Source of the DNA: Flavobacterium cheniae
Lineage (GTDB): Bacteria > Bacteroidota > Bacteroidia > Flavobacteriales > Flavobacteriaceae
DNA length: 64,000 bases
Direction: 5' to 3'
Assembly: GCF_004363695.1 (NCBI RefSeq)
Contig: NZ_SNZC01000001.1
Span: 866,431-930,430, forward strand
Part shown: piece by piece, positions 24,216 through 34,200 of the stretch
Numbering within the stretch: position 1 is the stretch's first letter
Layout: the number at the start of each line of letters is the position of its first letter
Notes under the pieces: model-generated
Databases searched by the model: none
What the model was told of the DNA's origin: nothing
The model's input: only the letters and a program-made list of their open reading frames with translations
Program-made: the position numbers and the translations under genes

Positions 24216-25004
24216 GTGAAACATAATATATATCAAATTGACGCATTTACGGACACAATTTTTGGAGGAAATCCTGCTTGTGTTGTGCCACTTGACAATT
24301 GGTTGTCAGACGAAATCTTGTTGAAAATAGCAAAAGAAAACGCAGTTGCTGAAACTGCTTTTTTTGTTGACAAAGGAGAAAAAATCCATTTACGATGGTT
24401 TACGCCTGAAATTGAAATGGATTTGTGCGGTCACGCTACACTTGCAACTGCTCATAGTTTAGCGACAATTCTTGACTATAAGAAAGATAAAATTGTGTTT
24501 GAAACTTTAAGTGGCGACTTAATTGTCAAAATTGAAAATGGAAAATATAAAATGAACTTCCCATCAAGAATGCCTATTGTCGACATCTTACCACCGACAA
24601 TTTCAAAATCCTTAAATATTCAACCGAAAGAAATTTTGAAATCAAGAGACTATGTTTTGGTGTATGAAAATGAAACAGAAGTTAGAAACATAAAAATTGA
24701 CAGACAATTATTCGACCAAATAAATCTTGACCCAGGAGGTGTAATTGTAACAGCAATTGGAGACAATTGCGATTTCATTTCAAGATTTTTCACACCGCAA
24801 GCATCAATTTTAGAAGACCCTGTAACAGGTTCTGCACATTGTTCTTTAATTCCATTTTGGGCGAAAAGACTAAATAAAAAAGAAATTTATGCTCAACAAG
24901 TTTCTGAACGATTGGGCAAGTTGTATTGTGAAGACAAAGGAGATCGAGTGATTATTAGTGGACAAGCAAAAACATATTCAATTGGAGAATTTTGGACAGA
25001 ATAA
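24216..25004 (+). CDS. PhzF family isomerase/epimerase-like protein
   Basis: A 262-residue protein of the PhzF/diaminopimelate-epimerase fold. The N-terminal motif YQIDAFTDTIFGGNPACVV and the catalytic glutamate in NAVAETAFF (E46) are present, with MDLCGHATLATAHSL near 70 and the second-lobe motif DPVTGSAHCSLIPFWAKRL near 205. PhzF enzymes isomerise small metabolites; no phenazine genes lie nearby, so phenazine synthesis is not implied. The start is GTG, since no ATG is in frame before the conserved N terminus. It sits inside the cassette described above, which suggests horizontal acquisition. Confidence 0.88.
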   Translation: MKHNIYQIDAFTDTIFGGNPACVVPLDNWLSDEILLKIAKENAVAETAFFVDKGEKIHLRWFTPEIEMDLCGHATLATAHSLATILDYKKDKIVFETLSGDLIVKIENGKYKMNFPSRMPIVDILPPTISKSLNIQPKEILKSRDYVLVYENETEVRNIKIDRQLFDQINLDPGGVIVTAIGDNCDFISRFFTPQASILEDPVTGSAHCSLIPFWAKRLNKKEIYAQQVSERLGKLYCEDKGDRVIISGQAKTYSIGEFWTE

Positions 25005-25011
25005 AACTACT

Positions 25012-25140
25012 GTTAACAGCACCTACCCAAAAGGCGGGGGTTCGTGTTCCAAAGACAGTTTTGTGGTTAAACAAACATTAGTTTTTCAAATCAAGTTTTG
25101 TGGTAAAAGTCCCGCCCTTCGGGTAGCTGCAAAACGTTAA
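25012..25140 (+). repeat. attC-like imperfect palindrome after the PhzF gene
   Basis: The left arm reads TTAAC (25013), CAG, CTACCC (25023-25028), GGCGGG (25033-25038). The right arm reads CCCGCC (25111-25116), GGGTAG (25121-25126), CTG, GTTAA (25136-25140). The arms pair in order with small bulges and enclose about 70 bp. This is the build of long integron attC sites. Confidence 0.6.
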
Positions 25141-25179
25141 AAAGCTGTTTATGGCTACTCGCTATTTTAAAACATAAAA

Positions 25180-25212
25180 AAATCCCAATCTTTCAATTGG
25201 GATTTTCTTTTT
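25180..25212. terminator. Terminator of ornithine aminotransferase
   Basis: A perfect 9-bp stem (AATCCCAAT / ATTGGGATT) around CTTTCA, with an A run on the left and a T-rich run on the right. It follows the minus-strand gene and can act both ways. Confidence 0.85.
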
Positions 25213-26492
25213 TATTTTTCAAACTCTTTTAAAGTATTGATGATAATTGCAACACAGTCTCTCAATTGCTCTTCTGTCATTACTAATGGCGGAGCAAAAC
25301 GAATGATGTTTCCGTGTGTTGGTTTGGCTAACAAACCATTTTCTGCTAAACGTACACAAATATTCCAAGCGGTGTCACTTTCTTCGGTATCGTTAATTAC
25401 AACAGCATTCAACAAACCTTTTCCTCTTACTAAAGTAGCAATGTTAGAAGTCTCGATAAACTTTGCTAATTCCTCACGGAATATTTTTCCTAATTTTCTA
25501 GCATTTTGGGACAAGCTTTCTTCCGAAACTACTTCTAAAGCCGCCATAGCAACCGCAGCCGCCACCGGATTTCCTCCAAAAGTAGAACCATGTTGTCCTG
25601 GTTTAATAACATTCATAATGCTATCATTTGCCAAAACAGCTGAAACTGGATAAGCACCACCAGATAATGCTTTTCCTAAAATTAGAATATCTGGTTGCGT
25701 ATAAGTAGCTTGTTTTTCACATTTTGCTTCACAAGTACAATTGCCACAAACGGCTAATAAAGAACCCGTTCTTGCAATACCTGTTTGCACTTCGTCAGCG
25801 ATGAATAAAACGTTATTTGCTTCACAAATTGCTTTTGCTCTTTTAAGAAAATCTTCTGATGGTGTGTAAACTCCAGCTTCCCCTTGAATAGGTTCTACTA
25901 AGAATCCTGCAATGTTTTTTGATGAATTTACTGCTTTTTCTAAAGCTTCAATATCATCGTAAGGAATGCTAATAAATCCTGCAGTATAAGGTCCGAAGTT
26001 TTTACGTGCGTTTTCATCATTTGAGAATGAAATAATCGTAGTCGTTCTTCCGTGGAAGTTACCATCACAAACGATAATTTGTGCTTCGTTTTCGTTGATT
26101 CCTTTTTTCTCGTATGCCCATTTTCTACACAATTTTAAAGCGGTTTCTACTGCTTCAGCTCCCGTGTTCATTGGTAATACTTTATCAAATCCGAAATAGT
26201 TCGTTACAAATTGTTCGTAAACCCCTAATTTATCATTGTAAAATGCTCTTGATGTTAACGTTAAAGTTTGGGCTTGTTGCACCATTGCACCCACAATTTT
26301 TGGATGACAATGTCCTTGATTTACCGCAGAATAAGCCGAAAGAAAATCGTAATATTTCTTACCTTCTACATCCCAAACATAAACTCCTTCTCCTCTACTC
26401 AAAACTACTGGTAGTGGATGATAATTGTGTGCACCGTACTTATCTTCTAATGCAATAGCTTCAGCCGAACTCATTTTTTCTAAAACTGACAT
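25212..26492 (-). CDS. rocD: Ornithine aminotransferase
   Basis: A 426-residue PLP enzyme of aminotransferase class III that converts ornithine and 2-oxoglutarate to glutamate semialdehyde and glutamate. Visible motifs are [28 protein letters not shown] at the N terminus, [13 protein letters not shown] near 107, [12 protein letters not shown] near 238, and the PLP lysine in [14 protein letters not shown] near 284. An insertion with a cysteine cluster ([14 protein letters not shown], near 254-267) interrupts the usual sequence after ARTG and could bind a metal. The gene is single, with a TACTTTTG promoter element at 26562-26555. Confidence 0.92.
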   Translation of the reverse strand: MSVLEKMSSAEAIALEDKYGAHNYHPLPVVLSRGEGVYVWDVEGKKYYDFLSAYSAVNQGHCHPKIVGAMVQQAQTLTLTSRAFYNDKLGVYEQFVTNYFGFDKVLPMNTGAEAVETALKLCRKWAYEKKGINENEAQIIVCDGNFHGRTTTIISFSNDENARKNFGPYTAGFISIPYDDIEALEKAVNSSKNIAGFLVEPIQGEAGVYTPSEDFLKRAKAICEANNVLFIADEVQTGIARTGSLLAVCGNCTCEAKCEKQATYTQPDILILGKALSGGAYPVSAVLANDSIMNVIKPGQHGSTFGGNPVAAAVAMAALEVVSEESLSQNARKLGKIFREELAKFIETSNIATLVRGKGLLNAVVINDTEESDTAWNICVRLAENGLLAKPTHGNIIRFAPPLVMTEEQLRDCVAIIINTLKEFEK

Positions 26493-26554
26493 AAAATTTT
26501 GTTATTGATTGTTACATCGCAATTCCTTCTTACTGGTGAGAAATCAACCGATTA

Positions 26555-26562
26555 CAAAAGTA
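26555..26562 (-). promoter_or_regulatory. -7 promoter element of rocD
   Basis: TACTTTTG on the minus strand, an exact TAnnTTTG match about 60 bp before the start codon. No good -33 element was found. Confidence 0.5.
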
Positions 26563-26614
26563 GTAAATTTTGTTGGAAGATGGAAAAAATCACCCATCAC
26601 CCATCATCCATCAA

Positions 26615-27154
26615 CTATTCAAACATTTCCAACAACGTCGTAACCGTATTCCAATTTCTAATTGTGGCGACAACGTTTAATTTTTTCTCAATATATTTTT
26701 GATCCAATCTGGTTTTTCCAGCTCCAACAGCGTATTTGATGTAAATTCTACTTTTATCAATTGCGGCTTCATCAGGTTTGAATTGACTTATTTTTAAATC
26801 ATTTAAAGCGCCACTTGACAATTCTTTAGAAATAAAAGCAACGTACAACTTCTTAGTATCGCACTCTTTCTCTTTTAGATAAGAATTGTTTTTGAAACAT
26901 GCTTCCAAATCTTCTTTACCAATAACCACCACAGGAACTTCCAAACCTAATTCTTTGAAAATTTCTTGTTTGATTTTAAAACCAACACTCGCGCCATGTT
27001 CTTCTTCCGAATCCACAAAAACATTGCCCGATTGAATATAAGTACGTACATTTTGAAATCCAGCATTTTCTAAAAGCGATTTCAAAACGTCCATTTTTAT
27101 CATGTTATGTCCGGAAACATTAATTCCGCGTAGTAAGGCTAAATGGGTTTTCAT
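26615..27154 (-). CDS. DUF1697 family protein
   Basis: A 179-residue soluble protein. It begins with the family motif LALLRGINVSGHNMIKMDVLKSLLENAGFQNVRTYIQSGNVFVDS, and later has ALNDLKISQFKPDEAAI and a C-terminal NVVATIRNWNTVTTLLEM, as in DUF1697. Function is unknown. A promoter element TATTTTTG lies at 27178-27171, giving a leader of only about 10 nt and placing the -33 element inside the neighbouring gene's 3' end. Confidence 0.9.
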   Translation of the reverse strand: MKTHLALLRGINVSGHNMIKMDVLKSLLENAGFQNVRTYIQSGNVFVDSEEEHGASVGFKIKQEIFKELGLEVPVVVIGKEDLEACFKNNSYLKEKECDTKKLYVAFISKELSSGALNDLKISQFKPDEAAIDKSRIYIKYAVGAGKTRLDQKYIEKKLNVVATIRNWNTVTTLLEMFE

Positions 27155-27185
27155 TTGGTGTAATTTGATGCAAAAATAGAATTTC

Positions 27186-27884
27186 CTATTTAATTCGGTT
27201 CAAAATATCGTTCATCATTTCGATTTGTATCTTTTGAATCTCAATTAACTCTTGTTGTTGGTGCATAACTAAATGATCAATTTTATCATCTAACATTCTA
27301 ATTTCTAGTTCTGATTTCAAATTAATCATGTAATCTTTCTTGGCACGTACACGGTCTTTTTCTTCCTGACGGTTTTGACTCATCATAATGACAGGTGCTT
27401 GTAATGCTGCAATACAAGACAAAATCAAATTCAATAAAATGAATGGATACGGATCAAATTCTTTGTTCGTAAAAATAATTACATTGGAAGTAATCCAAAT
27501 GGTAATAAAAATAAAAAAAGAAATAATAAAAGTCCAACTTCCGCCAAAAGATGCCACTTTATCAGCCACTATTTGTCCGTAGTTCCTAGTATCTGCTTCA
27601 TCTTCTATTTTGGCTACAAATGAAGTATCGTCTCCTAATGATTTGATGACATCTTTCTCAAGATTAGAAAGTTCTCTAATTTCGGTTTGCAAGTATTTTG
27701 AAATGTATTTTTCACGATACACATTCAATTCTTGTATAGAAATAGAATCATTCACGTCAAAATTGGGATAATCTTCTAAAATTAGGTTTAAAATAGAGGT
27801 TCGTATGGTTTTTCCAAAAACCTGATCTTGTAGAGGAAATTCAATATTTGAAATAGCACTTATAAAAGTTTTATTGCTTCTCAT
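27186..27884 (-). CDS. DUF1003 family membrane protein
   Basis: A 232-residue protein with two transmembrane helices (about 112-135 and 145-168). The family pattern is ADKVASFGGSWTFIISFFIFITIWI, then DPYPFILLNLILSCIAALQAPVIMMSQNRQEEKDR, followed by a charged helical C terminus. The first 100 residues form an extra soluble N-terminal domain. Function is unknown. It reads in the same direction as the DUF1697 gene 31 bp downstream, which has its own promoter element. Confidence 0.88.
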   Translation of the reverse strand: MRSNKTFISAISNIEFPLQDQVFGKTIRTSILNLILEDYPNFDVNDSISIQELNVYREKYISKYLQTEIRELSNLEKDVIKSLGDDTSFVAKIEDEADTRNYGQIVADKVASFGGSWTFIISFFIFITIWITSNVIIFTNKEFDPYPFILLNLILSCIAALQAPVIMMSQNRQEEKDRVRAKKDYMINLKSELEIRMLDDKIDHLVMHQQQELIEIQKIQIEMMNDILNRIK

Positions 27885-27994
27885 AATTCAAAAACATTTT
27901 AGCTAATTTACGATTAAAACCATTGGATTCAATCAAATTGATTTTAAAAATAGTAGAAAACGAAAAAATCCTATCAAATCCTCCTAACAATTCT

Positions 27995-28002
27995 TATTTT
28001 TG
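27995..28002 (+). promoter_or_regulatory. -7 promoter element of rlmD
   Basis: TATTTTTG is an exact match and ends only 4 bp before the ATG at 28007. If it is used, the transcript is leaderless or nearly so, and the in-frame codon at 27923 cannot be the start. Confidence 0.5.
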
Positions 28003-28006
28003 CCTC

Positions 28007-29419
28007 ATGGGAAAAAAGAAAACAGACAAAATCGTATTCGAAAACGTAAAAATCCTTGATGCAGGTGCAAAAGGTGTATCGGTAGCAAAAGCTCCTGATG
28101 GCAAAGTAATATTTCTTCCAAATGTAGTACCAGGAGATGTGGTAGACGTACAAACCATGAAGAAAAGAAAAGCCTACTACGAAGGTAAAGCTATAAAAAT
28201 CCACGAATTTTCAGAACATAGAATTGAACCGGTTTGTGAGCATTTTGGTGCTTGTGGTGGTTGCAAATGGCAAAACATGAAGTACAGCCAACAATTGTTC
28301 TATAAAAATCAGGAAGTTTATAATAATTTAAAACGAATTGGTAAGATTGAATTACCAGAATTCGAGCCAATTTTAGGTTCAGAAAAACAATTATTCTACA
28401 GAAATAAAATGGAATTTGGTTTCTCGAATGCGCGTTGGATGACCGATGCCGAAATTCAATCGGGAACTGAATTTGATAATAAAAATGCATTAGGATTTCA
28501 TATTCCTAGAATGTGGGATAAGATTTTAGATATTGAGAAATGTCATTTACAAGAAGATCCATCGAACGAAATTCGTAACGAAATCAAACGTTTTGCAAAC
28601 GAAAACAATCTAACATTCTTCAATGCTAGAGCTGTGGAAGGTTTGTTGCGAACGTTGATGATTCGAACTGCTTCAACCGGAGAACTTATGGTGCTGATTC
28701 AGTTTTATGAAAACGATAAAAACGGAATCGAATTGATGATGAACTTCTTAGCAGAGCGTTTTCCACAAATCACTTCGTTACAATATGTTATCAATCAAAA
28801 ATTGAATGATACGTTGTATGACCAAGACATTATTTTGTTCAAAGGTCGCGATTATATTTTGGAAGAAATGGAAGGCTTGCATTTTAGTATTAATGCGAAA
28901 TCATTCTATCAAACCAATTCGGATCAAGCGTATGAATTGTACAAAATTACTAGAGAATTTGCTGGATTAACCGGAAACGAAACCGTTTACGATTTATATA
29001 CAGGAACTGGAACTATTGCGCAATTCGTATCGAAAAAAGCGAAGAAAGTAATTGGTGTAGAAGCTGTTCCAGAAGCGATTATAGATGCAAAAGCCAATGC
29101 AACACGCAATAACATTACGAATTGTGAGTTTTATGTAGGTGATATGAAAAATGTATTCAATGACGAATTCATCAACCAACACGGACAACCCGACGTTATC
29201 ATCACCGATCCACCAAGAGATGGAATGCATAAAGATGTGGTAGAAATGTTATTAAAAACAGATGTACCAAAAATTGTGTATGTAAGCTGTAATTCGGCAA
29301 CACAAGCCCGTGACTTAGCATTAATGGACGAAAAATACAAAGTAGTTCGTGTTCGTCCTGTGGATATGTTTCCGCAAACGCATCATGTGGAAAACGTGGT
29401 TCTTTTAGAAAAAAGATAA
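28007..29419 (+). CDS. rlmD: 23S rRNA (uracil-C5)-methyltransferase RlmD/TrmA family
   Basis: A 470-residue SAM-dependent enzyme that methylates a uracil in 23S rRNA (position 1939 in E. coli). A TRAM domain covers about 10-60 (GAKGVSVAKAPDGKVIFLPNVVPGDVV). An iron-sulfur cluster site is CEHFGACGGCKWQ near 78-90. The SAM motif is YDLYTGTGTIAQFV, and the active-site motif is YVSCNSATQARDL with the nucleophile cysteine. The ATG at 28007 is chosen because the TRAM domain begins soon after it and a promoter lies just before it. It heads an operon with DUF6452, DUF6048 and a barrel protein. Confidence 0.92.
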   Translation: MGKKKTDKIVFENVKILDAGAKGVSVAKAPDGKVIFLPNVVPGDVVDVQTMKKRKAYYEGKAIKIHEFSEHRIEPVCEHFGACGGCKWQNMKYSQQLFYKNQEVYNNLKRIGKIELPEFEPILGSEKQLFYRNKMEFGFSNARWMTDAEIQSGTEFDNKNALGFHIPRMWDKILDIEKCHLQEDPSNEIRNEIKRFANENNLTFFNARAVEGLLRTLMIRTASTGELMVLIQFYENDKNGIELMMNFLAERFPQITSLQYVINQKLNDTLYDQDIILFKGRDYILEEMEGLHFSINAKSFYQTNSDQAYELYKITREFAGLTGNETVYDLYTGTGTIAQFVSKKAKKVIGVEAVPEAIIDAKANATRNNITNCEFYVGDMKNVFNDEFINQHGQPDVIITDPPRDGMHKDVVEMLLKTDVPKIVYVSCNSATQARDLALMDEKYKVVRVRPVDMFPQTHHVENVVLLEKR

Positions 29420-29422
29420 ATT

Positions 29423-29953
29423 ATGAAAAAAATAGTTTTTATAACCCTATCCTTACTTTTAGCGCTTTCATTTTGGAACTGCGAAAAAGATGATATTTGT
29501 GCCGAAGGAACTCCAACTACACCAAGAGTAATTATTGAGTTTTACGATGCTGCCAATCCTACCGTTTTGAAGAATGTTACAAATCTTAGGGTTGAAGAAT
29601 TTGGAACAAACGAAGGTGTTGTTTTTAATGAAACTTTAGATGAAACAAATGAAGCTAGATATTTAACAAATGGAAATAAAATCGCAATTCCATTGAAAAC
29701 ATTCGCCAATATTTCTGAGTTTGATTTTAAATTCAATTACGGAGATGCTTCTGAAAACAATGATGTAATTTCATTTACGTATGATAGAGATGAAATTTAC
29801 ATTTCTCGCGCTTGTGGTTATAAAACAATTTTCAGCTTAACAGCAAACAATCCAAGTGTTTTTCCTGCAACAGGATATTGGATTCAAAACATTGAAGTAA
29901 TGCAACCTAATATAGAAACCGAAAATGAAGTACATGTTAAAATTTATTTTTAG
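29423..29953 (+). CDS. DUF6452 family lipoprotein
   Basis: A 176-residue lipoprotein with a signal peptide and lipobox (SFWNC, cysteine 20) followed by EKDD. The body is a beta-rich domain beginning DICAEGTPTTPRVIIEFYDAANP, as in DUF6452. It lies 3 bp after rlmD and overlaps the next gene by 29 bp. The order rlmD, DUF6452, DUF6048 is one I recall from other flavobacteria. Function unknown; a partner of the outer-membrane protein that follows is likely. Confidence 0.82.
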   Translation: MKKIVFITLSLLLALSFWNCEKDDICAEGTPTTPRVIIEFYDAANPTVLKNVTNLRVEEFGTNEGVVFNETLDETNEARYLTNGNKIAIPLKTFANISEFDFKFNYGDASENNDVISFTYDRDEIYISRACGYKTIFSLTANNPSVFPATGYWIQNIEVMQPNIETENEVHVKIYF

Positions 29954-30641
29954 TCTGAGCTTGGTTTGTATTTCGTTATTAGGAAATGCACAAACTAAAG
30001 ACACTGCAAAAGTTATGTATCCTGAACGCTATGGTTTGCGCGTGGGAGTTGATTTACACAAAATAGCGCGTTCGTTTTACGAAAAAGACTATAGAGGTTT
30101 TGAAGTGGTAGGAGATTATCGTTTAACCAAGCGTTTTTACATAGCAGGTGAAATTGGAAACGAAGACAAAACCGTTGACGACGACCGCTTGAACTTCACC
30201 ACAAAAGGAACATATTTTAAAGTAGGTTTTGATTACAATTCGTTTGAAAACTGGCTCGACATGGAAAACATGATTTACGCCGGAATGCGATATGGAGTTA
30301 GTAGTTTTAGCCAAACTTTAAACAGCTACACCATTTATGACCCAACGAACTATTATGGAGAAAACACCATAATTTCAGGAGCAGAATTCGATGGCTTAAA
30401 TGCAAGTTGGTTAGAAGTTGTAGGTGGTATCAAAGCTGAGTTATTTAATAACCTTTATATGGGTTTTTCGGTACGATTGAACTATTTGGTATCCAACAAA
30501 AAACCAGATAATTTTGACAACCTTTTCATACCTGGTTACAACCGAACGTATGACGGAAAATTTGGAGCAGGATTTAACTACACCTTGAGTTACTTTATAC
30601 CGATTTACAAGAAAAACAAAACTACAACTGAGAAAAAATAA
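29925..30641 (+). CDS. DUF6048 family outer-membrane protein
   Basis: A 238-residue predicted beta-barrel with a signal peptide ending at GNAQ (about 23). Alternating strands are visible, such as RLTKRFYIAGEIGNED, YFKVGFDYN, MIYAGMRYGVSSFSQ and KFGAGFNYTLSYFIPIY. It ends in a basic tail (KKNKTTTEKK). The first 29 bp overlap the lipoprotein gene, showing translational coupling. A copy of its last 17 codons lies 4.9 kb away at 35519, the mark of a lost or rearranged paralogue. Confidence 0.82.
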   Translation: MKYMLKFIFSLSLVCISLLGNAQTKDTAKVMYPERYGLRVGVDLHKIARSFYEKDYRGFEVVGDYRLTKRFYIAGEIGNEDKTVDDDRLNFTTKGTYFKVGFDYNSFENWLDMENMIYAGMRYGVSSFSQTLNSYTIYDPTNYYGENTIISGAEFDGLNASWLEVVGGIKAELFNNLYMGFSVRLNYLVSNKKPDNFDNLFIPGYNRTYDGKFGAGFNYTLSYFIPIYKKNKTTTEKK

Positions 30642-30642
30642 A

Positions 30643-31209
30643 ATGAAAATTAAATTTCTAGTTCTTACTACATTATTCAGTTTAAATTTATTCAGCCAAA
30701 ATTCAAAACTTAGTGTAGAATTAAATTACCCAATACCTTTTGACAATAATTTTATTGCAGAAAATTATAAAAGCATCGTTGATGTTGGAGTAAAATACCG
30801 TTTCATTAATTCAAAAGTTATCAATGTTGGGGTAGCATTTAACGCAGGTGTTTTATACTTTGATAATAAAAGTTACTTTCAAGATTATAAAGTAACCAAC
30901 TATATGCTTCAACCTAAAATATTTGGTGAATTTAATATTCAAAAATTCCAACCTTTTATTGGCATAGGATATACCTCAATGATTTTTAATTACAAAGGAA
31001 GCAACAATGGATTTGATATTAGCAATGAAAGTGACACACAAAGTGGGATTGATTTTAATATTGGTTTAAAATACAAGGTTTTAAAAAATGTTTTTGTTCA
31101 AATTCAATATGATTACATAGTACTTAATGTTGGAGATGAAATTCCTAGAACAAAATACAATACAAATGTAAATTTATTAAAAATAGGATTAGGTTATCAA
31201 TTTTATTAA
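30643..31209 (+). CDS. Small outer-membrane beta-barrel protein
   Basis: A 188-residue protein with a signal peptide ending at LFSQ (about 19) and about eight alternating strands (for example SIVDVGVKYRFI, PKIFGEFNIQKFQPFIGIGYTSM, VFVQIQYDYI). It ends in GLGYQFY, a typical barrel end. It lies 1 bp after the DUF6048 gene and ends the operon. The size suggests an eight-stranded barrel of the OmpA/OmpX type. Function unknown. Confidence 0.75.
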   Translation: MKIKFLVLTTLFSLNLFSQNSKLSVELNYPIPFDNNFIAENYKSIVDVGVKYRFINSKVINVGVAFNAGVLYFDNKSYFQDYKVTNYMLQPKIFGEFNIQKFQPFIGIGYTSMIFNYKGSNNGFDISNESDTQSGIDFNIGLKYKVLKNVFVQIQYDYIVLNVGDEIPRTKYNTNVNLLKIGLGYQFY

Positions 31210-31246
31210 TGGTCCTTTCAATAATAAAAAATTAATATGATATATA

Positions 31247-31276
31247 AAAAAGGCAGTCATTAAGACTGCCTTTTTT
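31247..31276. terminator. Bidirectional terminator
   Basis: A perfect stem (AAAAGGCAGTC / GACTGCCTTTT) around ATTAA, with A and T runs, between converging genes. Confidence 0.9.
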
Positions 31277-31282
31277 ATTGTT

Positions 31283-34200
31283 TTATCTCTTCAAAGAGAA
31301 GTGTGCTTTAAATTGTTTTGCAACTCCATTTTCTGTATAATCTAATGAGAACCAATAATCGGTTGATGGAAGTAGTTCTTGGTTATACGTTCCATCCCAA
31401 CCTTCGCTATCATCAGTAGCACTTAACTGTTTTAACAATTTACCATAACGGTCAAAAATGTACAACTTAGCTCCTGGTTGGTTCAGTCCGATAATATTCC
31501 ATGTATCGTTTATTCCATCTCCATTTGGTGTGAAGTAATTTGGATAATCAATTATAGTAACTATTTGTGTCATAAATGTACAACCTTCTGTATCAAGAAT
31601 GGTTACTAAATGTTGCCCTGTACTTACACCTGTAAATACATTAGAAGATTGTAACGAACCTTCATCTAACGAATATAGTAAGGTTCCGGTTCCATCTGGA
31701 ACTGTTACGGTAATAGTAGCATTATCACTAAAATATTCACTTTGAACTACTGTCATTGAAGTTGCTGGCATTGTTTCACTTACTGTAGCTGTAACCATTG
31801 ATGATGAACAACCTGTTAACCAATTTGTAGCTATAACACTATAAGTGCCTGCTTCATCAACTACTAATGTTGCATTTATTTCACCTGGAATGGTATCTCC
31901 ATTACTATCAAACCATTCAAAGTCATAATCAATATCATTTAAACCTGTATTTAAAGTGTAGGTTTGATAAACTTCTCCATCAGATGTAATACAAATATTA
32001 CCATCTACTAATTTTGGTAATGGTGCTGGATTTACATTCACTCTATAATCGGTATAACTACCCTCACACTCGCCTAGACTTGTTCGAACTCGGTAAATTA
32101 CATATCCACCTTGGGTAGAGGTTAAAACATCATTAATAGGCTGTGGTGCAATTCCTGAACCTATATTGGCTCCTGATACATTCACTACCGTTAATACTTC
32201 CCATTCTATTTCTGTTCCTGCTATCAAGGGCGACACATCAATCATTAAATTGGTAGGTTGTCCACTACAAATGGTTTTATCTGGTGATGGAACAGCAATT
32301 CCTGGATTTGGATTCACCGTTACAATTGCGCTTTGAAGCGTATTTCCAACACATACATTTTTAACGGCAGATACTTCAAAATAAATTGTTCCTGCTACAA
32401 GTGGATCGCTTGTAATTACTTGTAAATCAAAACCTGTTGTGGTTGATATAGCAGTAATTGTTCCTGAAGTCGTTCCTCCTACAACAGTTACACCATTTGT
32501 AATAGCAGTCCAATTATAAGTAATTCCACTAATATTACCTGAAATTTCAACATGAACATTATTATTACCATTTGTTGCTGAACACACAGAAGTATCTGTA
32601 ACGGCTACTATTTCTACAACTGGGTTTGGATTAATAGTAATCGTAATCGCTTCAGATTCATCACCTAAACATCCGTTAGCATAAGGTGTAATTTTAACAG
32701 TAACAGTTCCAATAGTCTCAGAATTATTAAGTGTGACTATTTGATTAATATTCGACTCATCTCCATTAGTTACGAAAGTTCCTGAAACATTAGATATGGT
32801 AGCACTCCATATAAATGTCGTATTTGGTAAATTACTACTTAAAACAAAATCTAAAGGGCTTCCATCACAAATAGAATTAGTTACTGTGTAAGTTAAAACA
32901 GGACGTCCTGTAATTGTAATGGTTCCCGAAGCTGTTGCTTGTGGATTACAACCACCTGTAGTTACAATGGAATAACTTGATACTCCAGCTACATTTGTAG
33001 CGCCAGAAATAGTTAACAAACCAGTTGTAGCATCATAACTGTGTGTAATTCCTGCTGGCAATCCTAAAACAGAAACACCTGTTGCAGTGCCAGTAACTTG
33101 ATATTGAATTGGATCAATTGTCGTATCTGCACATCTTGATTGATTTGCTGTACTAGCTGCTGAAACCAATGTTATAGTGGTGTCCGCAAACAAATTAGCG
33201 GTAGAACTCAACACGACATTCGACGAACAAATTCCATCAAAAACACTAATTGTACTTAATGTTGTACTACTTGTTATTCCTGAAACATTCACAACTCCTT
33301 CACCTAAAGCATCAATTGCAACGGTTTGGGCAGGATTTCCATCAATCGAATAACTTACTTGTGTATTTGGACTTGCATTTATAGTAAAACTTACTGTTGA
33401 ACCTGAACATATTGGTCCGTTATTAGTAACGCTAACTATTGTTGGCAAAGGTAATTGTTGCGCTATTACAAAAGAAGTAGAATTTGCAGATGCACAACTT
33501 CCATTTCCTGCCGAAACAAAATAAGATGTCCCAAATGTCATTCCAGAAATTAGTCCAGATGCATCAACTGAAGGTCCTACTGGGTCAAAAATATAACTTT
33601 GACCTGCTACATAATTGGTAATCCTTGCAAATCCATTCGCTAAACACGTAGGAGCAGTAACTGATACTAATGGAACAGCTGGAACTAGTAACATTGGATT
33701 ATTAACAAAACTATTTGAAACTGCTGAAGTACATAATGATGAATTAGTACTTGTTACTTCATAACTAGTTCCTAAAACCATTCCTTGAATTATTCCCGAA
33801 GAATTAATAGTAGGTCCTAATGGGTTAAAAGTATAATTTAAAGTTGCATTATAATTAGTGATAGTACTAAATCCGTTTGCTGAACATGTTGGTGCCGTTA
33901 CGCTAACAATTGGAGCGGCTGGTATAGGTAAAATCGAATTTACACTAAATGGAGTTGTATTTGCTGAAGCACAACTTCCGTTTCCAGTAGTAAGAGTGTA
34001 AGGTGTTCCAAATAGCATTCCTGAAATCACGCCAGTTGAAGCGACTGTTGGACCTGCAGGATTGAAAGTATAAGTTTGACCTGTTACATAATTGGTTATA
34101 GTAGCTGAGCCATTTGATGTACATGTTGGTGAAGTAACATTAACAATTGGCACTACCGGTGAAGTATTGACTGTAATTGTAACATCATCAAAACAACTCA

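Larger units (their letters stand above)
24189..25140 (+). mobile_element. Integron-like gene cassette carrying a PhzF-family gene
   Basis: A unit running from the GTTAGC at the end of the leader to the GTTAA at the end of an attC-like palindrome. It encloses one gene in the same orientation. No integrase is present in the window, so mobility is inferred only from the form. Confidence 0.5.

Noticed and set aside
24216-25004. Phenazine biosynthesis locus
   Set aside because: Only a PhzF-fold protein is present, with no other phz genes; the family name does not show the pathway.
26592-26616. CCATCA repeats before the DUF1697 stop, resembling a CRISPR-like or tandem repeat
   Set aside because: Only about four degenerate 6-7 bp units; simple sequence, no spacers.
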